A DNA stretch of 64,000 nucleotides, taken from contig NZ_CP094358.1 of the NCBI RefSeq assembly GCF_022807975.1, positions 2,232,001 to 2,296,000 of the forward strand. Direction: 5' to 3'. Positions 44,136 through 52,838 of this stretch are shown piece after piece (the stretch's first letter is position 1; each line of letters begins with the position of its first letter). Under the pieces are notes generated by a model, which was not told the DNA's origin, searched no databases, and saw only the letters and a program-made list of their open reading frames with translations. The position numbers were made by a program, and so were the translations under genes. The DNA comes from Abyssalbus ytuae. GTDB taxonomy: Bacteria > Bacteroidota > Bacteroidia > Flavobacteriales > Flavobacteriaceae.

Positions 44136-44740
44136 TGTTTGATGTATTAATAGCAGGCGGTGGGGCGGCAGGCATGCAGTGTGCCCTGGTATTAGGTTCG
44201 GCACACACGAAAGAATATGCCGGGAATAAAAAGGTTGGTATTATAATGCATCAAAAAGCATCCGACTTACAGTCGGCATTATTTAACAATGTTTTAGGTT
44301 TAGCCCCCGGGACCACCGGTGCGGAAATATTAAATTCCGGTAAGAAGCAGCTTGCTGACTTATATCCGCAAGTACATCAAATAGACAATGAAAAAGTAAT
44401 CTCTGTTAAAGGTGAAACAGGTAATTTTACAATTCTAACCAATAAGAGTGAATACAAAAGTAAACTCATTGTAATTGCTATGGGTTATAGCAAATTTTTT
44501 AACATTGAAGGATTAAATCAATTCGTTGAACCACACCCAAAGGCTCTGGCCGGAAAAGAACGCATTTGGTTAAAAAACAACGATCATTTGATTAAAGAGG
44601 GAGTGTATGTTGCAGGTACACTTGCAGGGGGACGAAGCCAATTTGCTATCGCGGCAGGGAGCGGGGCGCAGGTAGCGACCGATATTTTAACCTTGTGGAA
44701 TGACGGCAACCACACTAAAGTCCACGATAAAATTACTTAA
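44135..44740 (+). CDS. Half-size FAD-binding protein, thioredoxin reductase-like without NADPH domain
   Basis: A 201-residue protein. The N-terminal Rossmann loop GGGAAG (8-13) and the C-terminal FAD-binding block GVYVAGTLAGGRSQFAIAAG match the two halves of the FAD domain of thioredoxin reductase-like flavoproteins, which are about 310 residues. The intervening NADPH-binding domain and the active-site CxxC are both absent; IVIAMGYSKFF takes the place of the usual junction. It may be a flavin-binding sensor, a reductase fed by another partner, or a degenerate enzyme. Translationally coupled to the small membrane protein. It overlaps the convergent protease gene by 8 bases. Confidence 0.82.
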   Translation: MFDVLIAGGGAAGMQCALVLGSAHTKEYAGNKKVGIIMHQKASDLQSALFNNVLGLAPGTTGAEILNSGKKQLADLYPQVHQIDNEKVISVKGETGNFTILTNKSEYKSKLIVIAMGYSKFFNIEGLNQFVEPHPKALAGKERIWLKNNDHLIKEGVYVAGTLAGGRSQFAIAAGSGAQVATDILTLWNDGNHTKVHDKIT

Positions 44741-46352
44741 TGGCAGCCCTATCATCTTTGGTTGCTGCTCCAGAATTATTTAATCTTAACACTGCATTCA
44801 CAATATCATCATTTTGATTCATGATTTGCTCGTATATATTTTTATTATATAATTGCTTACCTATCATAGCTTTAATATATTTTTTAATTCTGCCTACATA
44901 AGCCGGATAATCTAAAATATATCTTCCCTTTTGAGCAAATCTGACATAGTTGTCAAACAACTCATCACTTACTTCAAACTCTTCAACAAATTGTTTTCTG
45001 GAATACTGTGAATATAAATCCCTGTTTTTATCTAAATGTTCAAAAACATAAAAATTTAAAAACCCTGACCTCAGCATATGGCTTAACGACTCCTCGTCAA
45101 AACTTGGTTTAAAAGGCACAAAAACATCCGGAATGATTCCTCCGCCCCCATATACAATTTTTCCTTTTGGGGTTTTAAATATTAAAGAATCTGCTACTTT
45201 AATTTTATCTACTGATTCCATTTCCCCGCTTTCATACCGGGCATAAAAATCGTCGTAGTAATCTTTTGTACCGTTGCGGTAAGGACGTTGAATAGACCGC
45301 CCTGTGGGAGTATAATACCTGGAAACGGTTAACCTTATGGATGAACCATCTCCTAAATTCATTTCACGTTGTACCAGTCCTTTTCCAAAAGACCTTCTTC
45401 CCACAATAGTTCCTTTGTCATTATCCTGAAGTGCTCCGGCTACTATTTCGCTGGCAGAAGCCGAAATTTCATTTATTAAAACATATACTTCTCCATTTTC
45501 AAATAATCCTCCGGGAGTGGCAAATTCTTCGTGCACAGAACCCGATTTATTTTTTGTGAAAAGTATAAGTTTTCCTTCTTCCAGAAATTCATCTACTATT
45601 CTCTCGGCAACACTTACATACCCTCCCGGATTGTTTCTCAAATCAAGTACAAGCTTTTTAATTCCTGCTGCCTGTAATTTTTTAAATGCTTCCAGAAATT
45701 CATCGTATGTAGACTCTGCAAAGCGGTTTATTTTAATATAACCTAAACTATCAGCCAGCATATAATAAGAATCTACACTTTTAATAGGAAGATTTTTCCT
45801 CTTTACTTCTATATCCAGTATATCTTTTTCTCCTTTTCTATAGATTTGTAATTTCACGGCAGACCCCTCTACACCTTTCAGTTTGTCATTCACCTTTTCT
45901 TCACTAAGGTTTTTTCCATACAGAATTTCTCCATTCAGAGAAAGAATCCTGTCTCCTGGCTTAACTCCTGCATACTTACTCGGGCCTCCTTCGGTAACAT
46001 TTACTACCGACACCGTATCCCGGTACATAAAAAAATTGACCCCTATACTCACATGCCCTCCCTTCATGTTTTCAGATATTTTCTGAGTTTCATATTTTGA
46101 AAGGTATACCGAATGCGGATCGAGGTTTTCCAGAATATTATTTACCGCAACCTCTACTATACTGTCTGTATTCACATGGTCCACATATTCATAATCAATA
46201 TAGTCAATGAGCTTATTGAGTTTCATTTTTTTTGTATTGGCAGAAAACAGCTCTTCACTTACATTTGTAAATCCTAAAGCCCCGCCCAGAAAAACTCCGA
46301 CTGCCAAAGCTCCTGCTAGTAAAATTGGTAATATATATCTTATATTTTTCAA
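44733..46352 (-). CDS. S41-family C-terminal processing peptidase
   Basis: A 539-residue periplasmic protease with an N-terminal membrane anchor or uncleaved signal (about 5-28). The PDZ domain is about residues 95-180, with GGPSKYAGVKPGDRILSLNG. The catalytic core is 195-390 with the Ser-Lys pair S299 in NEISASASEIVAG and K324 in GRRSFGKGLVQ. CtpA/Prc enzymes cut proteins from the C-terminus in the envelope. It follows the deaminase gene by 3 bases, so they are an operon, though functionally unrelated. Confidence 0.94.
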   Translation of the reverse strand: MKNIRYILPILLAGALAVGVFLGGALGFTNVSEELFSANTKKMKLNKLIDYIDYEYVDHVNTDSIVEVAVNNILENLDPHSVYLSKYETQKISENMKGGHVSIGVNFFMYRDTVSVVNVTEGGPSKYAGVKPGDRILSLNGEILYGKNLSEEKVNDKLKGVEGSAVKLQIYRKGEKDILDIEVKRKNLPIKSVDSYYMLADSLGYIKINRFAESTYDEFLEAFKKLQAAGIKKLVLDLRNNPGGYVSVAERIVDEFLEEGKLILFTKNKSGSVHEEFATPGGLFENGEVYVLINEISASASEIVAGALQDNDKGTIVGRRSFGKGLVQREMNLGDGSSIRLTVSRYYTPTGRSIQRPYRNGTKDYYDDFYARYESGEMESVDKIKVADSLIFKTPKGKIVYGGGGIIPDVFVPFKPSFDEESLSHMLRSGFLNFYVFEHLDKNRDLYSQYSRKQFVEEFEVSDELFDNYVRFAQKGRYILDYPAYVGRIKKYIKAMIGKQLYNKNIYEQIMNQNDDIVNAVLRLNNSGAATKDDRAAIK

Positions 46353-46355
46353 ACT

Positions 46356-46790
46356 TTATTCGTTTTCTAAATTTTGCATGTGTTTTAATTCCACTCCTGC
46401 CTTTTCAAGAAATTTTAATCCTGAATCGTCTTTATAGGCATCCTTATAAACTACACGTACTATTCCGGCCTGATGTATAAGTTTACTACATTCTTTGCAA
46501 GGCGATAATGTGATATACAAGGTTGACCCCTTACATGATTGTGTAGATGAAGCTACTTTTAATATTGCATTTGCTTCGGCATGTAACACATACCATTTTG
46601 TAGCACCTTCTTCATCTTCACATTTGTTCTCAAACCCTGTTGGCGTTCCGTTATAACCGTCAGAAATTATCATTCTGTCCTTTACAATAATGGCACCAAC
46701 CTGTTTTCTTTTACAATACGATAATTTTCCCCATTCTTCAGCAATTCTCAAATATGCTTTATCGTATTTATCCTGTTTTTTTTTTGACAT
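46356..46790 (-). CDS. Deoxycytidylate (dCMP) deaminase
   Basis: A 144-residue zinc deaminase that turns dCMP into dUMP for thymidylate synthesis. The zinc site is H70-A-E72 in YVLHAEANAI and C98/C101 in LSPCKECSKL; the early GAIIVKDRMIISDGYNGTP block is typical of the dCMP/ComE group, not of TadA. I start at 46790 (MSKKKQDKYD) in preference to the ATG six codons earlier because it gives the usual N-terminus. It is the first gene of a pair with the S41 protease. Confidence 0.91.
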   Translation of the reverse strand: MSKKKQDKYDKAYLRIAEEWGKLSYCKRKQVGAIIVKDRMIISDGYNGTPTGFENKCEDEEGATKWYVLHAEANAILKVASSTQSCKGSTLYITLSPCKECSKLIHQAGIVRVVYKDAYKDDSGLKFLEKAGVELKHMQNLENE

Positions 46791-46883
46791 AAATTTAAAA
46801 AACAACACTCTGGCAACACGAGTATTTTCTCAATATTTTTAACTAAAATAAAAGGTTTGAACCTGATATACAACTTTTTAATT

Positions 46884-47468
46884 TTAGTAAGGCCAAGTCC
46901 TGCCAATCATAGGTATAACTAACCCTATTACTATTGACGATATTACGGTTATCCAATCTTTTTTATTGAACCTGAATATGGATTGTATAATAAAGCCTAC
47001 GATGAGTACAAAAAGCACAATTACAACCTGTGCCAGTTCTACTCCTAGGGCAAACTCAATAAGAGACAAGAATTTATTGTGAGTATTGGAAACCATGGTC
47101 CTGAAATAATTGGAAAATCCTAAGCCGTGAATTAACCCGAAAAATAGAGTAACGAAAAAGATTAATCCGTATTTTTCTTTTCTTGCTCCCTTTCCTGCTA
47201 CAAATACATTAAAAATGGCAGCTATTAAGATTGTGATAGGAATTAAAAACTCCACCAACCCAGCATTAACACGTACTACCCCGTATGTTGATAAAATAAG
47301 GGAAAGCGTATGGCCTATTGTAAATACGGTTACCAGCCAGAATACCCGTTTCCAGTCTTTAAACGTATATGGCACGGTGAGTATAATTAAAAACAATATA
47401 TGATCGTAGGCACTAAAATCCAGTACGTGGGTAAATCCTTGTTTTAAGTAAAACCAAAATTGGTCCAT
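46884..47468 (-). CDS. HupE/UreJ-family membrane protein
   Basis: A 194-residue inner-membrane protein with about six hydrophobic segments. The family landmark GFTHVLDFSAYDHILFLI (about residues 12-29) carries the two conserved histidines thought to bind metal, and FTIGHTLSLIL supplies another. HupE/UreJ proteins are linked to nickel or cobalt uptake, but this Bacteroidota subgroup is found without hydrogenase or urease genes, as here. Its own -7 element lies 26 bases upstream. Confidence 0.85.
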   Translation of the reverse strand: MDQFWFYLKQGFTHVLDFSAYDHILFLIILTVPYTFKDWKRVFWLVTVFTIGHTLSLILSTYGVVRVNAGLVEFLIPITILIAAIFNVFVAGKGARKEKYGLIFFVTLFFGLIHGLGFSNYFRTMVSNTHNKFLSLIEFALGVELAQVVIVLFVLIVGFIIQSIFRFNKKDWITVISSIVIGLVIPMIGRTWPY

Positions 47469-47493
47469 ATTCTGTTCAGATTTAGGGATTATT

Positions 47494-47501
47494 CAAAAGT
47501 A
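47494..47501 (-). promoter_or_regulatory. -7 promoter element of the HupE-like gene
   Basis: TACTTTTG on the minus strand matches TAnnTTTG, 25 bases before the start codon. Confidence 0.55.
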
Positions 47502-47517
47502 CGATAAATTATGAGAA

Positions 47518-48255
47518 CTAAAAACCTCTCTCTTTTTGCAATTGTTCATATGCTCTTTGAACCTGTTTAAACTTTTCTTCTGCTCCTTTTTTAATAGCTT
47601 CGTCCTGGGTTATTACTTTATCGGGATGATATTTTTTAACCATTTTCCGATAGGCTTTTTTTATTTCTTCGGGAGTAGCTGTTTTATCAATTTCAAGTAT
47701 TTTGTATGCATCATCTCCTTTTTTAACAAACATGGCCTGAATACTTTCAAAATCACGAAAATGTATCCTGAAATACCCTGCTATTTCTTTTATTTTTGAA
47801 CTTTCGCCTGATGTAACAGCCCCATCGGCATTAGCAATACCAAACAAAAAGTGCAGTATTTGCAATCTCATTTCATAACGGGTTCTTCCTGCCAGGTATG
47901 CACATATTCTCTGAGCTGAAATTTCCCGCTGTTTTACTACCTCATTAAAAGTTTTAAAAATAGCGTTGGCTTTATCTTTTCCATAAGTAGAAACAAAATA
48001 CTGACGAACATAATTTAACTCTGTTTGATTAACAGATCCGTCTGCTTTTATTACAATTGAGCAAAGGGAGAGCAAATTAAGTTCAAAATCGGCCGGGGAC
48101 ACAGGCCTTTGTGAGGTATTTCTAAATACAGTTTCAAAAGAGCCGCTACTGCTTTTTGAAACATTTTCAAACACACTGCCTAACAAAAAACCAATAACAG
48201 CACCCGGCAACCTGAAAACAAAATAACCTAAAACGGCTAAAAACCATTTAATCAT
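47518..48255 (-). CDS. DjlA-like TerB/J-domain co-chaperone
   Basis: A 245-residue protein. An N-terminal hydrophobic segment (about 3-24, [20 protein letters not shown]) anchors it. A TerB-like all-helical domain follows (about 52-165, with [20 protein letters not shown]), and a C-terminal J domain (about 180-243) has the HPD triad in [11 protein letters not shown] that stimulates DnaK. Domain order matches E. coli DjlA. No chaperone partner is adjacent. Confidence 0.9.
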   Translation of the reverse strand: MIKWFLAVLGYFVFRLPGAVIGFLLGSVFENVSKSSSGSFETVFRNTSQRPVSPADFELNLLSLCSIVIKADGSVNQTELNYVRQYFVSTYGKDKANAIFKTFNEVVKQREISAQRICAYLAGRTRYEMRLQILHFLFGIANADGAVTSGESSKIKEIAGYFRIHFRDFESIQAMFVKKGDDAYKILEIDKTATPEEIKKAYRKMVKKYHPDKVITQDEAIKKGAEEKFKQVQRAYEQLQKERGF

Positions 48256-48276
48256 TTATTAATTTTTCTATTTGTT

Positions 48277-48284
48277 CAAATATA
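48277..48284 (-). promoter_or_regulatory. -7 promoter element of the DjlA-like gene
   Basis: TATATTTG on the minus strand, a full TAnnTTTG match, 21 bases before the start codon. Confidence 0.55.
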
Positions 48285-48374
48285 GACAAACTTACGTGTT
48301 GTGAATAAATTATTCTGATTCTTTAATAGTATTTTAATATAATTTGATTCACTAAAAAGCTCAATGTTTTTCCT

Positions 48375-48382
48375 TAAATTTG
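48375..48382 (+). promoter_or_regulatory. -7 promoter element of the bacilliredoxin gene
   Basis: TAAATTTG matches TAnnTTTG, 25 bases before the ATG at 48408. Confidence 0.55.
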
Positions 48383-48407
48383 TACCCTCTAATAAAAATG
48401 TTTTAAT

Positions 48408-48821
48408 ATGATGTATCCTGCCGAACTTGTTAAACCTATGAAAGAGGAGTTAACTTCTGTTGGCTTTGAAGAATTGCAAACACCTGATCAGGTAGACAAT
48501 GCCATAAAAAAGCCCGGGACAACATTGATTGTTGTAAATTCTGTTTGTGGCTGCGCTGCCGCCAATGCAAGACCAGGCGCAAGAATGAGCCTGTTTAACG
48601 ATAAAAAACCGGATAATTTATGTACTGTTTTCGCAGGTTTTGATATTGATGCCACCAATAAGGCCAGATCTTATATGGTTCCTTTCCCCCCATCATCTCC
48701 AAGTATAGCTTTATTTAAAGATGGTGAATTGGTACATATGCTGGAAAGGCATCATATCGAAGGAAGGCCTGCTGAATTAATAGCTGAAAATTTAATTGAA
48801 GCGTATAATGAATATTGCTAA
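48408..48821 (+). CDS. BrxA/BrxB-type bacilliredoxin (YphP/YqiW family)
   Basis: A 137-residue thioredoxin-fold protein. The active-site C47-G-C49 sits in VVNSVCGCAAANARPG, the unusual CxC of the family. In Bacilli such proteins remove bacillithiol from proteins; Bacteroidota carry the same family and some make bacillithiol, but no biosynthesis gene is in this window. Length is standard. Its own promoter element and terminator make it a single-gene unit. Confidence 0.92.
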   Translation: MMYPAELVKPMKEELTSVGFEELQTPDQVDNAIKKPGTTLIVVNSVCGCAAANARPGARMSLFNDKKPDNLCTVFAGFDIDATNKARSYMVPFPPSSPSIALFKDGELVHMLERHHIEGRPAELIAENLIEAYNEYC

Positions 48822-48837
48822 TGAACTTCATGTTCAT

Positions 48838-48885
48838 AAAGAGCTTTTCCTTCATTAAACTTAAGAAAGAAAAGCTCTTTTTTTA
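48838..48885 (+). terminator. Terminator between the bacilliredoxin and PaaE-like genes
   Basis: A 12-bp stem AAAGAGCTTTTC/GAAAAGCTCTTT (48838-48849 with 48869-48880) with a 19-base loop and a T run on the plus strand. It lies between two convergent genes and may serve both. Confidence 0.8.
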
Positions 48886-48887
48886 TT

Positions 48888-49946
48888 TTAAACATCATCA
48901 TAATCTATAAAAACAGAATCTGTCACCGGGTGTGATTGACAGGTTAAAATAAACCCTTCTTCAATTTCACCATCAGTTAAAATTTGATTTTTTACCATTT
49001 TCACTTCCCCTTCTTTAAGTTTTGCAATACAGCTACTGCAAATTCCTCCCTGGCATGAATACGGAGCATCGAGGTTATGCTTTAATACAGCATCCAGCAC
49101 CCTTGTTTTTTTATCCATTATAAACTCCGTTTCTTCATCATCCAGCAACACCTTAATTTTTGTTTTGCCTTCGGGAACAGCATCCGGTATTACATTCTCA
49201 ACCGGAGAAGTATATGTGAATAATTCAAAATGTATTTTACTATTGCTTACCCCGGTATCTTTCAATGCTTCAGAAACCGTTTTAATCATAGCTTCAGGGC
49301 CACATAAATAAAAGGAGTCAAAATCAATATTCTTATGCTTATTTTTAATTACAAAATTAACTGTCGATTTTTCAATACGTCCGAAAATAGAATTTTCTTC
49401 CTGAGTCCGGCTATAAACAAAATAGACACTTAATCTACCGGGATATTTCAATTTAAGCTCCAGGATTTCATCATGAAACATACTGTCCGTAATTGTTTTA
49501 TTCCCATAAATAAGCACAAAATTACTTTCGGGTTCTTCTTTAAGAACTGTTTTCATTATGCTTATTACCGGAGTTATGCCACTGCCTGCAGCAAATGCAG
49601 CAATATTTCGTGATATAGATTTATTTGGGATAAAAGTAAATCTTCCGTTTGGTTCATGAACTTCCAATATATCACCTACCTTAAGGTCATCATTGGCATA
49701 TACGGAAAATGTTCCTCCTTCAACTTTTTTTATTCCCACTTTTATCTGTCCGCTCAAGGGAGAACTGCATATTGAATAATCCCGCCTTAACTCTTTACCA
49801 CCTATCTCTTTTTTTACAGTCACATACTGTCCTGCTTCAAATTGAAACTTATCCTTCAGTGTATCCGGAACATCAAATAATACCGTAACTGCTTTAGGAG
49901 TGATTTTTTTTACTTCTTTTATCGTAAGTTTATGAAACTGACTCAT
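48888..49946 (-). CDS. PaaE-like ferredoxin-NAD(P)H reductase with plant-type 2Fe-2S domain
   Basis: A 352-residue electron-transfer flavoprotein. The FAD domain is 1-105 with RRDYSICSS (54-62) and HEPNGRFTF. The NAD(P)H domain is about 110-245 with GSGITPVISIMK and LCGPEAMI. The C-terminal ferredoxin domain has cluster ligands C298, C303, C306 and C336. The arrangement matches PaaE of phenylacetyl-CoA epoxidase, but no paaABCD genes are near. In Bacteroidota such stand-alone proteins may serve other oxygenases or desaturases; the partner is unknown. Confidence 0.92.
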   Translation of the reverse strand: MSQFHKLTIKEVKKITPKAVTVLFDVPDTLKDKFQFEAGQYVTVKKEIGGKELRRDYSICSSPLSGQIKVGIKKVEGGTFSVYANDDLKVGDILEVHEPNGRFTFIPNKSISRNIAAFAAGSGITPVISIMKTVLKEEPESNFVLIYGNKTITDSMFHDEILELKLKYPGRLSVYFVYSRTQEENSIFGRIEKSTVNFVIKNKHKNIDFDSFYLCGPEAMIKTVSEALKDTGVSNSKIHFELFTYTSPVENVIPDAVPEGKTKIKVLLDDEETEFIMDKKTRVLDAVLKHNLDAPYSCQGGICSSCIAKLKEGEVKMVKNQILTDGEIEEGFILTCQSHPVTDSVFIDYDDV

Positions 49947-49963
49947 TGATTCTATATTTTATT

Positions 49964-49971
49964 CAAAAATA
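49964..49971 (-). promoter_or_regulatory. -7 promoter element of the PaaE-like gene
   Basis: TATTTTTG on the minus strand matches TAnnTTTG, 17 bases before the start codon. Confidence 0.55.
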
Positions 49972-50044
49972 AAGAAACCTTCATTTGTATGTAACATATT
50001 TCAATTTTATTATACATATTGTACCGGGAAAACAATTAACCATC

Positions 50045-51520
50045 ATGTTAAAACATTTTTTAAACCTTCAGTGGAAATCATTCTTCAGAGCTGCTTCCTT
50101 TAAAACCAACCTGGTATTAAAAATCTTTATGTTTTTTGGCGCCATTTATATGATTTTTGTAATGATAGGGTCGGGGATAGGAACTTATTATTTTATTGAT
50201 GAAAAAATAAAAATGCCGGTTCTGGAAGTTATAAATAAATTTTTAGTTTACTGGCTCATAATTGATCTTGCAATCAGGTATTTTTTTCAGAAAATGCCGG
50301 TATTAAACATAAAACCACTTATTCACTTACCTGTAAAAAAGAACAAAATTGTAAATTTTACTTTAGGAAAAACCACTCTCTCTTTTTTTAATATTTATCA
50401 CGCATTTTATTTTATCCCTCTTTCCGTAATGATGTTAACTAAAGGCAACCTGCCGTTTTTAAATGTTATGAGTTGGCACATTGCAATAATAGGCTTAATA
50501 TACTGTAATAATTTTATAAATGTCCTCATTAATAATAAAGACATCTTATTTTACTCATTAATCACAATTTTATTAGCCCTTGCTGGCTTGCAGTATTACC
50601 ATATTTTTGATTTCACAATCTATACAGAACCTCTTTTTCACCTTTTTTATAATAATCCGGCAACCGCATTAATACCAATATTGGCAGCATTTATTTTATA
50701 CTTTTTTTCATTTAAATATTTTAAGAAAAATTTATACCTGGACGAAGGCCTATCTACAAAAAAAGAGGATGTAACCGTTGAAGATTTAAGCTGGCTGGAT
50801 CGTTTTGGAAGCCTTTCGGTATTTCTAAAGAATGATATAAAGCTTATTAAAAGAAATAAACGGGCAAAAACTGCCGTATTAATGAGTATACTTTTTATTT
50901 TTTACGGATTTTTATTTATTACAGGCTCTATCGAAGCTTATGAAGGGCCAACCTGGAGAATTTTTGCAGGGTTATTTGTATCGGGAGGGTTTTTGTTTAG
51001 TTTTGGGCAATTTGTTCCTAGTTGGGATAGTTCCTACTACCCCTTAATGATGAGTCAAAATATTAAGTACAGAGATTATTTATTATCTAAATGGTATTTA
51101 ATAGTTATAGCTACTGTTGTTACAACTATTATTGCTTCATTTTACCTGTATTTTGGATGGGAGGCTTATGCAGCTATTTTAACAGGAGCTATTTTTAATA
51201 TAGGTGTTAACGGGTATCTTGTTTTACTGGCCGGCGCATATACCCGAACTCCCATTGACCTTACCTCCAATAAAAATGCTTTTGGCAACAAGCAGGCATT
51301 TAATTTAAAAACTATGCTGCTTACCTTGCCTAAAATTGCTTTACCCATGATTATTTATGCTATAGGACACTATACAATAGGGCCGGCTGCCGGTTTTATA
51401 CTGGTGGCCCTTACAGGATTGTTTGGTTTACTGTTCAGAAATTTTTTCTTTAATAAAATAGAATCTTTATATAAAACGGAAAAATACAAAGCTATCGCTG
51501 CTTACAAAGAAAAAAACTAA
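50045..51520 (+). CDS. DUF5687 family ABC-type membrane protein
   Basis: A 491-residue inner-membrane protein with about ten to twelve hydrophobic helices. I start at ATG 50045 (MLKHFLNLQWKSFFRAASFK); an in-frame TTG at 49985 gives a longer form with no support. The N-terminal LQWKSFFR amphipathic segment is typical of ABC-2 type permeases. The ATPase gene follows after 12 bases, so this is the membrane half of an ABC exporter or a related complex. Substrate unknown. Confidence 0.87.
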   Translation: MLKHFLNLQWKSFFRAASFKTNLVLKIFMFFGAIYMIFVMIGSGIGTYYFIDEKIKMPVLEVINKFLVYWLIIDLAIRYFFQKMPVLNIKPLIHLPVKKNKIVNFTLGKTTLSFFNIYHAFYFIPLSVMMLTKGNLPFLNVMSWHIAIIGLIYCNNFINVLINNKDILFYSLITILLALAGLQYYHIFDFTIYTEPLFHLFYNNPATALIPILAAFILYFFSFKYFKKNLYLDEGLSTKKEDVTVEDLSWLDRFGSLSVFLKNDIKLIKRNKRAKTAVLMSILFIFYGFLFITGSIEAYEGPTWRIFAGLFVSGGFLFSFGQFVPSWDSSYYPLMMSQNIKYRDYLLSKWYLIVIATVVTTIIASFYLYFGWEAYAAILTGAIFNIGVNGYLVLLAGAYTRTPIDLTSNKNAFGNKQAFNLKTMLLTLPKIALPMIIYAIGHYTIGPAAGFILVALTGLFGLLFRNFFFNKIESLYKTEKYKAIAAYKEKN

Positions 51521-51532
51521 AATATAACTACT

Positions 51533-52231
51533 ATGATATCAGCACATAACCTCACAAAAAAATACAACCAGAACACGGTACTCAACATAGAAGAGTTAAA
51601 TATTCCCAAAGGACAAAGTTTTGGCCTGGTTGGTAATAACGGCGCAGGAAAGACTACATTTTTTAGCTTACTTCTGGATTTAATACAACCTTCTTCAGGA
51701 TACATTTTAAACAACAATGTACAGGTTAACAACAGCGAGGCATGGAAACCTTTTACTTCTGCATTTATTGATGAAACTTTTTTAATTGGGTATTTAACTC
51801 CCGAAGAATATTTTTACTTCATAGGCGAGCTCAGAAATCAAAACAAAGCAGATGTAGATAATCTTTTGAAACAATTTGAAGATTTTTTCCATGGAGAAAT
51901 TATCGGACAGAAAAAATATTTAAGGGATTTATCAAAAGGCAACCAAAAAAAAGCCGGTATTGTAGCCTCGTTTATTGGAAATCCGGAAGTAGTGATATTG
52001 GATGAGCCTTTTGCCAATTTAGACCCTACCACCCAAATAAGGTTAAAAACCATTATAAAAGAATTATCACAAAATAAAGACACTACAATCCTCATTTCCA
52101 GCCACGACCTCATACATGTAACTGAGGTATGTGAAAGAATTGTGGTATTAAACAAAGGCGAAATTGTAAAAGATATTCAAACCTCTGCCGAGACCTTAAA
52201 AGAATTGGAAAGTTTTTTTCAGAATAGTTAA
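51533..52231 (+). CDS. ABC transporter ATP-binding protein
   Basis: A 232-residue ATPase. The Walker A loop is GNNGAGKT (34-41), the signature region is DLSKGNQKKAG, Walker B is VVILDEPFANLD and the H-loop is SSHD. The signature LSKGN is a variant of LSGGQ common in ABC-2 exporters. It pairs with the DUF5687 membrane protein directly upstream. Its stop overlaps the convergent secreted-protein gene by 4 bases. Confidence 0.95.
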   Translation: MISAHNLTKKYNQNTVLNIEELNIPKGQSFGLVGNNGAGKTTFFSLLLDLIQPSSGYILNNNVQVNNSEAWKPFTSAFIDETFLIGYLTPEEYFYFIGELRNQNKADVDNLLKQFEDFFHGEIIGQKKYLRDLSKGNQKKAGIVASFIGNPEVVILDEPFANLDPTTQIRLKTIIKELSQNKDTTILISSHDLIHVTEVCERIVVLNKGEIVKDIQTSAETLKELESFFQNS

Positions 52232-52671
52232 TCTTCGTCAAAAACATTCCACTGTTTATACCTTTCAGCTAAGGCTATCGAATTCATTGCGTCTTCAAAA
52301 TGATAAAACTTACCGGCAACTTCGGGTGATATTCTCTTTCTCAATATTTCATAATATTGTTCAAGAAGCATAGCATCCAGCTGCTTTACATATGAGTTTA
52401 CTTTTACCATTTTTCTTAATTCTCTTTCCGGTATGGAATCATTTTCCAAAAAAGATTCGAATCTTTCAAACCTTTCATTATTATTTTTCTCTACTTTTTT
52501 GTAATATTCTTCATATACCTTCCAGAACTTTCGGGAATCACTTTCACTTAACTGAAGATACTCTTCAATAAGCGTCTTTCTGTCTATTTGTGCAATATTG
52601 TCATCCTCAGACTGGGCAGAAATTACTGAGAAAACAAATGCAAAAAACATAGTAAGCATTGTATTTTTCAT
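52228..52671 (-). CDS. Small secreted helical protein of unknown function
   Basis: A 147-residue exported protein with a signal peptide of about 19 residues (FSVISAQ). The mature part is almost all charged helix (FWKVYEEYYKKVEKNNNERF, PERELRKMVKVNSYVKQLDA). Its size, periplasmic location and helix pattern recall Spy/CpxP-like envelope chaperones, but the LTxxQ motifs of that family are not evident, so this is only a resemblance. Confidence 0.75.
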   Translation of the reverse strand: MKNTMLTMFFAFVFSVISAQSEDDNIAQIDRKTLIEEYLQLSESDSRKFWKVYEEYYKKVEKNNNERFERFESFLENDSIPERELRKMVKVNSYVKQLDAMLLEQYYEILRKRISPEVAGKFYHFEDAMNSIALAERYKQWNVFDED

Positions 52672-52838
52672 AGGAAAAAGATTTATAAGCCAAATTAAAT
52701 ATAATCAAAATCCGTAAATTATTACAAAATAATGTAATTTTAGCTTTATTTCTTCCAATTCCAAAAAGAAATGTATTTTTACTTTACAACAATAAAATTG
52801 CTTTTTTTTAGTTAACAAAAACACGTAATGCTTAAGCT

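Noticed and set aside
44733-44740. Frameshift or assembly error suspected at the flavoprotein/protease overlap
   Set aside because: Both genes have complete C-termini and an 8-base convergent overlap is ordinary; the missing NADPH domain is internal, not at this end.
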